From the NCBI GenBank assembly GCA_032622095.1, contig CP136065.1, positions 20,514,134-20,578,133 of the forward strand: 64,000 nucleotides of DNA. Reading direction: 5' to 3'. A model generated the notes under the pieces. The model saw only the letters and a program-made list of their open reading frames with translations. It searched no databases and was not told the origin of the DNA. This stretch comes from Siphonodentalium dalli. Lineage: Eukaryota; Mollusca; Scaphopoda; Gadilida; Siphonodentaliidae. A program made the position numbers and the translations under genes. Of this stretch, positions 51,025 through 62,109 are shown piece by piece (position 1 is the stretch's first letter; each line of letters begins with the position of its first letter).

Positions 51025-54000
51025 CGAAATCCTTACCGTTCTCGAAAATGGTCCATACCCGATTTTCACCCCGGGGGTGATGGGTGGGGGGCCTGGGTGT
51101 TTCTAGGGAGTATTTGGGGCCGGCCACCCACCAAATCGGTCGAAATCCTTACCGTTCTCGAAATGGTCCATACCCCATTTTCACCCACTCGGGGTGGCAC
51201 CCCCGGGGGGTGATGAGTGGGGGGGTCGGGGTGTTTATATGGGGTACTTGGGACCGACCACCCACCCATGCCGTCAAATCGATCGAAAACCTTACCGTTC
51301 TCGAAAATGGTCCATACCCCCATGTTTACCCCCTCGGGGTGGCACCCCCCGGGGTGATGGGTGGAGGGTCGGGGTGTTTCTAGGTGGTATTTGGCGCCGG
51401 CCACCCACCCATGCCGTCAAATCGGTCGAAATCCTTACCGTTCTCGAAAATGGTCCATAACCCATTTTCACCCCCTCGGGGTGGCACTCCCCGGGGGTGA
51501 TGGGTGGGGGATCGGGGTGTTTCTATGTGGTATTTGGGGCCGGCCACCCACCCATGCCGTCAAATCGGTCGAAATCCTTACCGTTCTCGAAAATGCTCCA
51601 TACCCCATTTTCACGGCATGGGTTCTCGAAAATGGTCCATACCCCAAGAAGATTTCGTTGGGAATATGGGTGGGGGTCGGGGTGTTTCTAGGTGGTATTT
51701 GGGGCCGGCCACCCACCCATGCCGTCAAATCGGTCGAAATCCTTACCATTCTCGAAAATGGTCCATACCCCATTTTCACCCCCCCCCCCCCCGGGTGATG
51801 GGTGGGGGATCGGGGTGTTTCTAGATGGTATTTGGGACCGGCCACCCACCCATGCCGTCAAATCGGTCGAAATCCTTACCGTTCTCGAAAATGGTCCATA
51901 CCCCATTTTCACCCACTCGGGGTGGCACCCCCGGGGGTGATGGGTGGGGGTTGGGGTGTTTATAGGTGGTATTTTGGGTCGGCCACCCACCCATGCCGTC
52001 AAATCGGTCGAAATCCTTAACATTCTCGAAAATGGTCCATACCCCATTTTCACCCCCTCGGGTGGCACCCCCCGTGGGTGATGGGTAGGGTCGGGGTGTT
52101 TCTAGGTGGTATTTGGGGCCGGCCACCCACCCATGCCGTCAAATCGGTCGAAATTCTTACCGTTCTCGAAAATTGTCCATACCCCATTCTCACCCCCTCT
52201 GGTGGCACCCCCCACCCCCCCCCCCCCCCCCCGTGTGTGATGGGTGGGGGTCGGGGTGTTTATATGTGCTATTTGGGGCCGGCCACCCACCCATGCCGTC
52301 AAATCGGTCGAAATCCTTACCGTTCTCGAAAATGGTCCATAACCCATGTTCACCCCCTCGTGGTGGCACCCCCCGGGGGTGATAGGTGGGGTTCGGGGTG
52401 TTTCTATGGGGTATTTGGGGCCGGCCACCCACCAATGCCGTCAAATCGGTCGAAATCCTTACCGTTCTCGAAAATGGTCCATACCCCATTTTCACCCCCT
52501 CGGGTGGCACCCCCGGGGTATGGGTGGGCGGTCGGGGTGTTTCTAGGTGGTATTTGGCGCCGGCCACCCACCCATGCCGTCAAATCGGTCGAAATCCTTA
52601 CCGTTCTCGAAAATGGTCCATACCCCATTTTCACCCCCTCGGGTGGCACCCCCCGGGGGTGATGGGTGGGGTCGGGTGTTTCTAGGTGGTATTTGGGGCC
52701 GGCCACCCAACCATGCCGTCAAATCGGTCGAAATCCTTACCGTTCTCGAAAATGGTCCATACCCCATTTTCACCCCCTCGGGGTGGCACCCCCCGGGGGT
52801 GATGGGTGGGGGTCGGGGTGTTTCTAGGAGTATTTGGGGCCAGCCACCCACCCATGCCGTCAAATCGATCGAAATCCTTACCGTTCTCGAAAATGGTCCA
52901 TACCCCATTTTCACCCCCCTCGGGTGGCACCCCCGGGGGTATGGGTGGGGGTCGGTGTGTTTCTATGTGGTATTTGGGGCCGGCCACCCACCCATGCCGT
53001 CAAATGACTCAAATCGGTCGAAATCTTTACCGTTCTCGAAAATGGTCCATACCCCATTTTCACCCCAACGGGGTGGCACCCCTCGGGGGTGATAGGTGGG
53101 GGTCGGAGTGTTTCTAGGCGGTATGTGGGGCCGGCCACCCACCCATGCCGTCAAATCGATCGAAATCCTTACCGTTCTCGAAAATGGTCCATACCCCATT
53201 TTCACCCCCTCGGGGGGCACCCCCGGGGGTATGGGTGGGCGGTCGGTGTGTTTCTAGGTGGTATTTGGCGCCGGCCACCCACCCATGCCGTCAAATCGGT
53301 CGAAATCCTTACCGTTCTCGAAAAATGGTCCATACCCCATTTTCACCCCCTCGGGGTGGCACCCCCCACCCGGGGGTGATGGGTGGGGTTCGGGATGTTT
53401 CTAGGGGGTATTTGGGGCCGGCCACCCACCCATGCCGTCAAATCGATCGAAATCCTTACCGTTCTCGAAAATGGTCATACCCCATTTTCACCCCCTCGGG
53501 TGGCACCCCCGGGGTATGGGTGGGGGTCGGGGTGTTTCTAGATGGTATTTGGGGCCGGCCACCCACCCATGCCGTCAAATCGGTCGAAATCTTTACCGTT
53601 CTCGAAAATGGTCCATACCCCATTTTCACCCCCTCGGGGTGGCACCCCCGGGGGTGATGGGTGGGGGTCGGGGTGTTTCTAGGTGGTATTTGGGGCCGAC
53701 CACCCACCCATGCCGTCAAATCGGTCGAAATCCTTACCGTTCTCGAAAATGGTCCATACCCCATTTTCACCCCCTCGGGGTGGCACCCCCGGGGGTGATG
53801 GGTGGGGATCGGGGTGTTTCTAGGTGGTATTTGGGACCGGCCACCCACCCATGCCGTCAAATCTGTCGAAATCCTTACCGTTCTCGAAAATGGTCCATAC
53901 CTCATTTTCACCCCCTCGGGGTGGCACCCCCCGGGGGTGATGGGTGGGGGTCGGGGTGTTTCTAGGGGGTATTTGGTGCCGGCCACCCACCCATGCCGTC

Positions 54001-54300
54001 AAATCTATCGAAACCCTTACCGTTCTCGAAAATGGTCCATACCCAATTTTCACCCCCTCGGGGTGGCACCCCCGGGGGTGATGGGTGGGGGTCGGGTGTT
54101 TCTATGTGGTATTTGGGGCCGGCCACCCACCCAATCCGTCAAATCGGTCGAAATCCTTACCGTTCTCGAAAATGGTCCATACCCCATTTTCACCCCCTCG
54201 GGGTGGCACCCCCGGGGGTGATGGGTGGGGGGGGGGTCTGGGTGTTTCTAGGTGGTATTTGGGGCCGGCCACCCACCCATGCCGTCAAATCGGTCGAAAG
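51025..54300. repeat. Satellite array, about 142-147 bp unit, about 23 copies
   Basis: Units contain GTCAAATCGGTCGAAATCC, TTACCGTTCTCGAAAATGGTCC, ATACCCCATTTTCACCCCCTC, GGGTGGCACCCCCGGGGGTG, GATGGGTGGGGGTCGGGGTG and TTTGGGGCCGGCCACCC. C-run length varies strongly (up to about 18 near 52204-52232). One copy has a rearranged stretch (51615-51670). Open frames on both strands are repeat artefacts. The array ends in AATAAGGAATAAGGAATAGGGAATAAGT. Confidence 0.97.
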
Positions 54301-54344
54301 CGACATTTAAAAAAATAAGGAATAAGGAATAGGGAATAAGTTCC

Positions 54345-54975
54345 AAATGTCATGTTCGTATCGAATCATAGGCAGCAAGGCTTGCCATTGAGAGTGGGTG
54401 GTGAAAGAAAACGAACAAATAAGAGAGATTATGTACCTTGTGTAAGAATGGAATAGGGGACGAATATCACCTGATGATAACTTGCATATGTTTCTCAGAA
54501 ACCAGACAAAAGTATATACCCGAATATTACTGGAAATACCCAAACGTGTATAAATTTCACAAACTTCTCTACGTTGAGAATAATGCCGTATTGAAAAATG
54601 TGGCTATAAGCCTATATATTTGAAGCTAGCCATGGCATGGGTCTGAGAGAATACAGCATGAAGACTTAATCTGCGTGCGACTGGGTATTTGGGCATCACT
54701 TTCACCACGTCCTAATTATCTCACACAGGGGATACATTTATCTAGCCCCTGCTTTCTCGATGTGGGTGTGCTGTGTGCACTGTTCACGTTGCCCTTTATG
54801 CAAAACAATAGCCATATAGTACCAATGCATGTTTGGTTCACATCAAAGGACTTGGTAGCATATAGAGTTGTCGGTCCAATGGCCTGTGTCTGTCTCCCAT
54901 TGTAGGCATCCTAATCCACATTTGTATATATGTATATATGTTTTGCATGTAATATGTTAAATCATGTCTAGCAAT
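54345..54975 (+). pseudogene. LINE 3' relic (RT C-terminal zinc region and 3' UTR)
   Basis: The plus strand gives L-A-I-E-S-G-W, K-T-N-K-R-D-Y-V, then after a frameshift C-K-N-G-I-G-D-E-Y-H-L-M-I-T-C-I-C-F, R-Q-K-Y-I-P-E-Y-Y and P-N-V-Y-K-F-H-K-L-L to a stop at 54621. CxxC-x-IGDEYH-x-C-F-x-R-x-KYLP-x-YY is the common C-terminus of a LINE group frequent in invertebrates. The sequence to about 54975, with TTTGTATATATGTATATATG and AATAAAGC, looks like its 3' UTR. It begins directly after the satellite. Confidence 0.78.
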
Positions 54976-55075
54976 AAAGCATAGCTGCATACCATATAAT
55001 AATATGAGTGAAATTTTTGTGCGAATTGCGATATTGTCTTGAATAAATCTAATTCTATGTTACCTTGTATGCATC
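54950..55075. repeat. Dispersed repeat 'GAATTGCGATATTG', copy 1
   Basis: ATGAGTGAAATTTT-GTGCGAATTGCGATATTG and GAATAAATCTAATTCTA-GTTACCTT recur at 61000-61062. Confidence 0.7.
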
Positions 55076-55079
55076 CGTG

Positions 55080-55945
55080 CCATAGTATTATATAGACAAT
55101 GTAGATTCCGTCATCCCTGTTATTCGGATTATTGCTGTATTATATCTACCATATATACATATGATATACATATGCACAATATTCAGACATCAACGGCCAC
55201 ACGCATCCTATTTTCACGGATCCATGGCAGCAAATGATTTCAAACGATACGTGTTAACGTACGTAATGACGTAGTTGAACGTAAGTATGTCGCGTGATTG
55301 AATGACGTCACAGTCAACAGGTGCTTGGTGTGGCAGGGTTGTATAAATATGCCTGTTGGGAAAGGGGGCAATCATATGGGGCTGCAGCCAGGATATATAT
55401 CCATGAATGATATAAAATATTATTACCACTTTATAGGGCGTTCTCTAGGCCATTGATAATGTTTTTCGGGGCGTTCCAAATAGCGTATTGTTACCAAAAC
55501 AGCGGGCCGCGGGCCGATAATGAGAAGCCTAGTTCAATATCGGCCCGCCGCCCGGAAACTATAGATCTCGTTTATTATCGCGAGAGTTACGTCCCTTCAA
55601 CTTCCGATTATTATGGCGTGTTTATTTCAAGAAAATAATGGGAAGATGTATCCGATTTCCTCGACACAAAAGTGGTTTTATGATTGGAATTCACGCTATA
55701 TGATTGAATTATTGTATCAAGCGTAAGTATGCATTGATACTTTTAGCTGTCAACCTCTCATTGGTTGTTACTCGTCTCCAATGCTGGGTTTTCCCCTGTC
55801 CTATTTTCGAGACTCCGTCAGTCCGTGTCAGCTGACAAGTCAAATGATATCAAACTTAAATGTTCTTAAAAATATTTCTCTCTTAATCTACTTCATTATT
55901 CCACTAAATCCTCAAATGGGTCAAATGTCCAAAACTGTGGTAATA
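55080..55945. other. Unassigned sequence with a short GC-rich inverted repeat
   Basis: GGGCCGCGGGCCGATA and TATCGGCCCGCCGCCCGG are inverted at 55503-55556. The 61-codon open stretch spanning it is not considered a gene. Confidence 0.45.
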
Positions 55946-55950
55946 ATAGT

Positions 55951-56127
55951 AATAACATGATTTCATCGGGCATTATGGTTTATTAACGGCCCTCTGGAAT
56001 GATTAACAGCCCTCGGGCCTATTAGCGTCCCTCGACTTCGTCTCGGGCCGCTAATATGCCCTTGGGCTGTTAATCATTCCAGCCGGGCCGTTAATAAACC
56101 ATAACGCCCTCAAAAATCATGTTATTT
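55951..56127. mobile_element. Foldback palindrome of about 177 bp
   Basis: AATAACATGATTT, CATTATGGTTTATTAACGGCCC, GGAATGATTAACAGCCC and GGCCTATTAGCG at the left are mirrored by CGCTAATATGCCC, GGGCTGTTAATCATTCC, GGCCGTTAATAAACCATAA and CATGTTATT at the right. The centre is near CTCGACTTCGTCTCG. A MITE or hairpin element without coding sequence. Confidence 0.82.
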
Positions 56128-56129
56128 GT

Positions 56130-56570
56130 TATATTATCGTGTCGACAGTAATGTTATCCATACATGGTACCACGACTGTACATACTGTCGCGGTAAAGGT
56201 TATGAAATGTGGGGGGGGGGGGTAACTAAAATGTCCACACCAGTCCTGACTAAACACCAAACCAAGGAATAGTAATTGTTGCCACGATGAGTAGACACGT
56301 AAATCAGCAAAGAAAATGTTTATAATTTGAACAACTCATGTGCCGCGAATATATCTCATAGAAAGTTATTTTTTAATTTACGAAACGCGGACAGTGGGTC
56401 GTCACCGGGGGGGGGGGGGTTGTGGATATCGTACCGGTAATTAGATAACCATAGTTAACAGTTTCTTATTGGATCAAGGTAATATAGATATTTGAAATAG
56501 GCAAAATATAGAGAAATGAAACAATTTTTCAAATGTATATATAGAATATGTTGTCGTTTGTAGTGTCCCC
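56130..56570. other. Unassigned, with G and C homopolymers
   Basis: Runs of G at 56211-56221 and 56408-56419 and of C at 56568-56577. No gene seen. Confidence 0.5.
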
Positions 56571-56576
56571 CCCCCC

Positions 56577-56845
56577 CGGTGGTCCAGTCGGCAGAGCGCC
56601 AGGGGCACCACACCGACACAGGCCGCCCAGCGCCGACGAAACCGGTTCGAACACCGCCATAGGGAGGGCGATCGGAATCGTGTATCTGGTCAAGTTTGTC
56701 AGTTGCTTTCCGGGGGTCGGCTGTTTCTACACGCAGTGGGACGATTTCTTGGTGACATTAAACCTCTGCGGGCCCTTCCTCCATCCTTAAAATTGACAAC
56801 GTCGTGAGTGTCCTAGCGGCTAGAACGACTATGAACCCTAATAAA
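56577..56845 (+). repeat. tRNA-derived SINE
   Basis: GGTGGTCCAGTCGGCAGAGCGCC fits a tRNA A-box head and GGTTCGAACACC a B box, 65-70 bases downstream. A GC-rich body follows with GGGGGTCGGCTGTTTCTACACG, GTGGGACGATTTCTTGGTGACATTAAACC, a block that looks like a conserved SINE central domain. The end AACCCTAATAAACCAAACCAG is a simple A-rich tail. The 80-codon open frame at 56548-56790 is incidental. Confidence 0.7.
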
Positions 56846-57339
56846 CCAAACCAGATTGTCGTATGTGAATACTATATATATAGTAGGTATTAATAGGTTA
56901 TCGTTAATAAAACAATTTTTCAATGTATATATAGAATAGGTTGTCGTTTGCAAATGATAGGCATTAATAGGTTATTAATATAACGTGTTGTAAACACAAT
57001 TATTTCTCTAGAATCTGATAGGTATCATGACGTTTTAGATATATAGATCTGCACGGACTCCATGGTTTTGAACTTATGATCTTAGATCTGTCAGTAAAGC
57101 TTGTTTATGTTCACAAATGTTTCTGATCCTACTATGTGATGTCACAGTTGTGGCTAGTAAAAAGAGCGCTTCTTTCTGTAAGGAACCATCTCGTTCCCAC
57201 ATGTAGTCCGTGAATTATATGATTATACTATAACAAGAATAATATATTGGTAGCATCATAAAACATGATGTATACGAAAATGCTAGTTTGTCTTGGTAAA
57301 ATTAAAGTTGTCTAATGTATATATATATTTATCCCACAG

Positions 57340-57450
57340 GGTTACAGTGAAAGACAACAACTGGAATGCGTTTATAGCTACCTGTTCAGAAAATCATAAT
57401 TATTTACAGGAAGCCGATACAATAAATGTAGTAGTAACCAATACAAACAA
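57340..57450 (+). CDS. Possible exon: C-terminal half of an Ig-like domain
   Basis: After the acceptor TATTTATCCCACAG the frame reads V-T-V-K-D-N-N-W-N-A-F-I-A-T-C-S-E-N-H-N, then Y-L-Q-E-A-D-T-I-N-V-V-V-T-N-T-N. A hydrophobic-x-Cys strand, S-E-N turn and alternating I-x-V-x-V strand fit strands F and G of an Ig fold. The donor could be CAA before GTGGGT (57451). No partner exon with the first Cys and Trp was found upstream. If real, it marks a plus-strand gene opposite to the SEA gene. Confidence 0.35.
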
Positions 57451-57459
57451 GTGGGTGAC

Positions 57460-60100
57460 AATTTTTTGAGGCACAATAACCGCCTATACAGATGTAAGCC
57501 AAAAGGGGGAGACGCCAATCGAACGCGTATGTCCCAAAACAAAACAAAAACAGGGAGGGAGGGAGGGTTGTCAACACAAACGACTGTCCTCAGCAAATAC
57601 ATTATTGGAAAGAATGTTTAACGCAGTATAACTGCGCGCATCCCCCGGCCAAAGATATAGTTCCCATTATTCTGCTCTTCAAATTATCCCCGTTCGCTAA
57701 CTAAATAGCAATACTGCCAAAAATACTTGTACTTTATAATTAGGTTTTATTTTCGTCTAAGTACTCCGCAATATCAGTGTATAGCTTACGTATCTGAACT
57801 GTCATGCGGTATGGTGTAGTGATAGATACGAGTGAAAGATCTCGTAATCAAACATGATTATGTTTGTACCAAATTTTTGGTTTAAGGTTACGCATCTATA
57901 ACCCGGTGCGATAAAATACGTCGTTTTGTACGACAATGTTATAGTTTTAGTTTAGAATCATACAGCCGTTTTCTATATGTACACACATCACGCGGAAGCG
58001 CCAAAACCGGCTGTTCAAAAGATACAAGAAAACTATAGTCAGAAATGGTAACGCCACCAAGATCATATTATTAGCCATAAATATAAATTATGATATAATT
58101 ATAATACAAAATATAATTCATTAGTTAGCGCTAATATAGGCGCTAACTAATGACTTGTTAAATACCATCTAATAAATATGCATCTTATTCACAACTTTAA
58201 GGAGTCCTTCTGGCACACGAGAATATTTATCGCCGTTTGATTTGCACCAAGTGAACTCGGCGCATATATAATTGATAGAACTGACCTTTATTATGATGAT
58301 CGTGTCGTTATTTGTTTAAGATACGTATCAATTGACTTATACGCACCCGTTCCCTATTAAAATCTATATATATATCGCCCATTTTAGAGGACCTCCGCGA
58401 ATTCGGGGACTTCCGCAAAGTGATCTCCACAAATCGGGACCTACTGCAAATCGTCGCACCCAATGCAATTTGTAAACAAATACGATTGACATGCGTTTTA
58501 ACGAGGTGAGCTTTAATTAAACGAAAGAAGCATTCTACATAAACTATTTGTCATGGACTCAGCCAGTGTGCCATATATATGTGTCAACTAAGGTCGCTTT
58601 GCGTGGTAAAAGTGAAAAGTGAAAGTGGAAAATCCTATTGAAAATGAAAGTAGCCTACAATTTTGGGAAATTCCGCGGCAGATTGCAGTGAATCTATACT
58701 ATTGGACGTGAATGTACAATTCCTGGAATTCTATCAGATATCCCGACTCTGCTCGTTTTCGTGATCATAGGTTATATAGGCCCTATATGACCACGAAACG
58801 AGTCGAGTCGCGATACATCCATCGGTACAAACACATTGTGTATACGATACAATTTTGACTTGATGACCAGAAAATAAAAGATGGCGGTTAATCCAAGTCT
58901 CCAACAGAACAGACATGCGCGCTCCAATTAAAATTACCCATAATTCACTACACAGGGGTTCCCAAAGGGTTATACATTATTTTCAGGCTATCAGAGTATT
59001 TATATTTTCAACAACATATTATTACACCGGTGACTTTAAGTTTACAATTTCAGCCTGTCCTGACCCTATGTATACGATTTATGATATTTTCAAAAACGTA
59101 TTATACACCGGTGCCGTTAACTTTACAATTTCAGCATATACGTGATTCTATTGGCACGATTGAGTAAGGTACACAAAAAAATATCCAAGAATATATTTCT
59201 CCATTCGACCATGAGTCTATACAGATCTGTACACTAGTGTCCACCCACTTCGTGGCGGGAATAATGCCATGAATATCAGCAAAATATATTATTAATGTAA
59301 ATAAAAAGAGTCAGTCATTGAACTAAGGGGTTAAATATAACTGAAAATAATAAGACTTTATAAAAAAAAACCTGTTAAACGTCAAAACCCGAAAGCTATC
59401 CGCAGTAGGTAGCCCTAGCGACGATAAGTATATGTTTTATGGTTTATGCCATTATGGCAAAGGGGATGTCAGAACTAGTAGCTACAAACTGGGTGGAATA
59501 GCACCACACCGGCCCACCGGACTACTAGTAGCAGGAAAATACTAGTATGAAAGGTCGACTGGTAACCGAGAGGGATACCTCGGCTATCTAAATGTCAACA
59601 AAGGATACAGGATAGTAAAATGGCCGATCATTATGTCGCATTATATGTAAATTTTTCACGTGATTTGTGTATAAAATAAATGTATGCATACCATGACGGA
59701 AAAGGAACATAGCATTAAGACTTATTAAATATATGGGGTTATCTTATTGTTATGCTGCCCAATTTGTCTAGGTACTTGCATGTTTCCCCGTTCATCGTGA
59801 TATGAAATTTGCGAGGCATGATATGGGAAATGATTTATTCAACGCTCTTCATTTAGCATCAACCTATGATATTGCGCTAGCTGTGCAGCTTATATATTAT
59901 AATTTCTTATCTGATCCTTTAAAATATTTTATAGTGTATATATGTGTTCCCGCAAATGAGGGGAGTGGGCTACTAACATAGAGTGATAATAGTTAAGGAT
60001 ATTTAGGAGTCAAAAATAGGTACAGATAAATAGTTTATTGTTTAAATAAAAGTATAAGTACGGTGATTCTGATCTGGGAATGTCGCTAAGCATTTTGAGA
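57460..60100. other. Mostly unassigned sequence
   Basis: The GAAAACTATAGTC-AGAAATGG dispersed repeat (copy 4) is at 58022-58115, followed by a palindrome TTAGCGCTAATATAGGCGCTAA at 58124-58145. The GTTTACAATTTCAGCCTG/GATTGAG unit recurs at 59035-59170. No gene was established; a phase-1 start-like exon at about 59686-59709 (-) is discussed as a finding. Confidence 0.4.
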
Positions 60101-60120
60101 GCGCACAGTGAAATGTTTCA

Positions 60121-60488
60121 GAGAAAGAATTACTACGACCAGGCCGAAATATGTCACAATTACAAAATTGGGTATGCCAGAAAATAAAAGTGGACTACGG
60201 TGGTCATCGGAAGCGCACATGAGTTATATAATAGACGAAATGAGTCCATTATTATATGAGACGGTTTCGACGAGTAAGCGCCTGACTCTAGGTCCTCATG
60301 CCTCGTCACGAAAAGGTGATTACGACAGGTCACCTTCCCGTCCACCAAGCCCAAAAACAGGCCAAAATCAACTCTATGCTGAGGACAACCAGATCAGAAT
60401 ATTAAGAAAAACGCGCGCGTTATCAGTGCACTGCACGCGATGTAGACGGATGTGCGATACAGAAAACAAATGCATTACAAATATATAA
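60121..60488 (+). CDS. Possible terminal exon or small ORF, tail-like protein
   Basis: The frame is open from ATG 60108 to a stop at 60486-60488 (126 codons). Composition is protein-like: W-S-S-E-A-H, D-E-M-S-P-L-L-Y-E-T-V, R-K-G-D-Y-D-R-S-P-S-R-P-P-S-P-K, Q-L-Y-A-E-D-N-Q, and C-T-R-C-R-R-M-C-D-T-E-N-K-C at the end. AATAAA follows about 12 bases after the stop. TGAAATGTTTCAG at 60108-60120 could be an acceptor, giving an exon from 60121. The polar, Ser/Pro-rich character suits a cytoplasmic tail. No family recognised. Confidence 0.35.
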
Positions 60489-60489
60489 A

Positions 60490-60995
60490 TATAATTAAAT
60501 AAAGTGAAGTGGAGATATTTACATATAGTCATTGTGCCATGAGTGAAGATATGGGTGGGCAATATGTCTATGGCAAGACCATTATTAGAGTGGTGGTAAT
60601 CAAGTAATGACATATGTCGTAATACGTGGCTATGTTATAAAAATTTGAACGGGGGGGGGGGGGGGGTAGCCAATCAGATACCTAAGGTGGCATCAGTTTA
60701 TATGGTATGGAGTATCAATTATTGAACAGATGTAGATATCAAACAATAATATATACATGTTATAAAACGCAACTATACTGTCACGAAAAGCTTAGGTAAA
60801 TATATATAACTATATAAATGGGGGTAAGGGTGGGATGGTTTACAGAAGGGGGCGTGGATTAGTATCGATTTCCATGCGTTTTGTGCCGAATGTGGTGCAC
60901 ATTCAATCAAATGATCTCTCAAATGTTAATAATAAAATAACGATATATAGTTAGGTTTATTCGTTTAGTAAAACCGATGTAGACGAGGGTATCTC
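60490..60995. other. Unassigned, with a 19-base G run
   Basis: A G homopolymer is at 60650-60667. No coding feature. Confidence 0.5.
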
Positions 60996-60999
60996 ATAT

Positions 61000-61062
61000 A
61001 TGAGTGAAATTTTGGTGCGAATTGCGATATTGAATAAATCTAATTCTAAGTTACCTTATATG
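61000..61062. repeat. Dispersed repeat 'GAATTGCGATATTG', copy 2
   Basis: Matches 54998-55065, with a 5-base deletion (TGTCT) relative to that copy. Confidence 0.7.
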
Positions 61063-61249
61063 GCCTAAAATTCCTTAAATCGACATGTAGTTTGCAATCA
61101 AATTGAAAAAATAAATTTACGCTATGCAGGTTATCATCATCATAATATGAAAATATAGTATGTGTGGAAAGTGTCACGTTAAAATGAGCACCGGAGGATC
61201 ATGTTCATATTTTTCAGCTGCCATGAAAACGGTAGGCACTTTGGTATGC

Positions 61250-61370
61250 GGCTTATATGGACCCTGGCTCTTACCGACCCTGGCTCTTACGACCCTGTTT
61301 TTTACGGACCACCGACTGATACGGACCCTGGCTTATACGGACCTCAATTAAAATATGCAATTTTCAAACT
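61250..61370. repeat. Short tandem GACCCTGGCT-TACGG units, left arm
   Basis: About six units of 15-18 bases (ACCCTGGCTCTTACCG, ACGGACCACCGACTGAT, ACGGACCCTGGCTTAT) end at GGACCTCAATTAAAATAT. The same run occurs inverted at 61950-62105. Confidence 0.8.
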
Positions 61371-61775
61371 TATATTTATGAATTTAATATATAATTATGA
61401 TTGTCTTTAGACACATATATCTGTATTAATTGAGAATTTCGGTGATTGTTTGAGTGATTTTCAAACTTATATTTAAGAATTTAACCGATTTTTTCACAAC
61501 GTCTAACTGTGCGTTATGTGGAGATACCATTCGGCTTCGTTATGTTCCATTTTTGTTATCATCATATTTTTGTTATCTCAGTATGTATGCTGTCAGTATT
61601 TGAATTTATCACATGATTGGCACTATTTTCCTATGTAATATTCGAGCGTAATAGACACGTGTAATATCGTCGCGTGCAATGACGTCACACAGCTCTTTGG
61701 ACAAAGTTCGCTGGCTGCAGTTAATTATTGTTCTTTTCGATAAAATTTTAGCGATTATATGATCATGCGATAAAA

Positions 61776-61922
61776 AGTATCTCAAACTCGTTCTATTTTA
61801 TACGTAATTTATCAACCTCGTCCGCTAAATTCTATTTGAGCCGAGGTAAACCTCGGCTCAAATCGAATTTAGTGAACTCGGTTGATACATTCCGTATAAA
61901 ATAGTAACTCGTTTGAGATCCT
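61776..61922. mobile_element. Foldback palindrome of about 147 bp
   Basis: ATCTCAAACTCGTTCTATTTTATACG and its inverse lie at the outside. The centre is the perfect palindrome ATTTGAGCCGAGGT/AAACCTCGGCTCAAAT at 61841-61870. No ORF. Confidence 0.82.
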
Positions 61923-61949
61923 CTATTTATTTAAATAAACATAAAAAAT

Positions 61950-62105
61950 AAAATTGTATATTTTAATTGAGGTCCGTATGAGCCAGGGTCCGTATATGCC
62001 GAGGGTCCGTATAAGCCAGGGTCCGTATCAGCCGGAGGTCCGTATGAACCAGGGTCCGTATGAGCCAGGTCCGTAAGAGCCAGGGTCCGTATCAGCCGGC
62101 ATTCG
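61950..62105. repeat. Short tandem GGTCCGTATGAGCCAGG units, right arm
   Basis: ATATTTTAATTGAGGTCCGTA begins the run, which has about nine GGTCCGTAT-AGCC units. It is inverted relative to 61250-61370, enclosing about 580 bp that holds the 61776 palindrome. Confidence 0.85.
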
Positions 62106-62109
62106 GCAC

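Noticed and set aside
51060-54310. Dozens of open frames of 60-194 codons on both strands
   Set aside because: All follow the satellite unit, appear in many phases and strands at once, and change with unit indels. They are repeat artefacts.
55050-55090. Start-like exon ATGGCACGGATGCATACAAG before GTAACA (minus)
   Set aside because: The phase is wrong for the TM exon and its donor lies in a dispersed repeat also present at 61050.
57378-57602. 74-codon minus-strand ORF with a GTAGCT donor-like end
   Set aside because: It overlaps the Ig-like reading in antisense, has no domain, and the putative donor does not fit the SEA gene's phase.
57805-57850. tRNA-like half: GGTATGGTGTAGTGAT and an ACGAG/CTCGT stem
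   Set aside because: There is no B box or acceptor pairing downstream; too little to call a tRNA or SINE.
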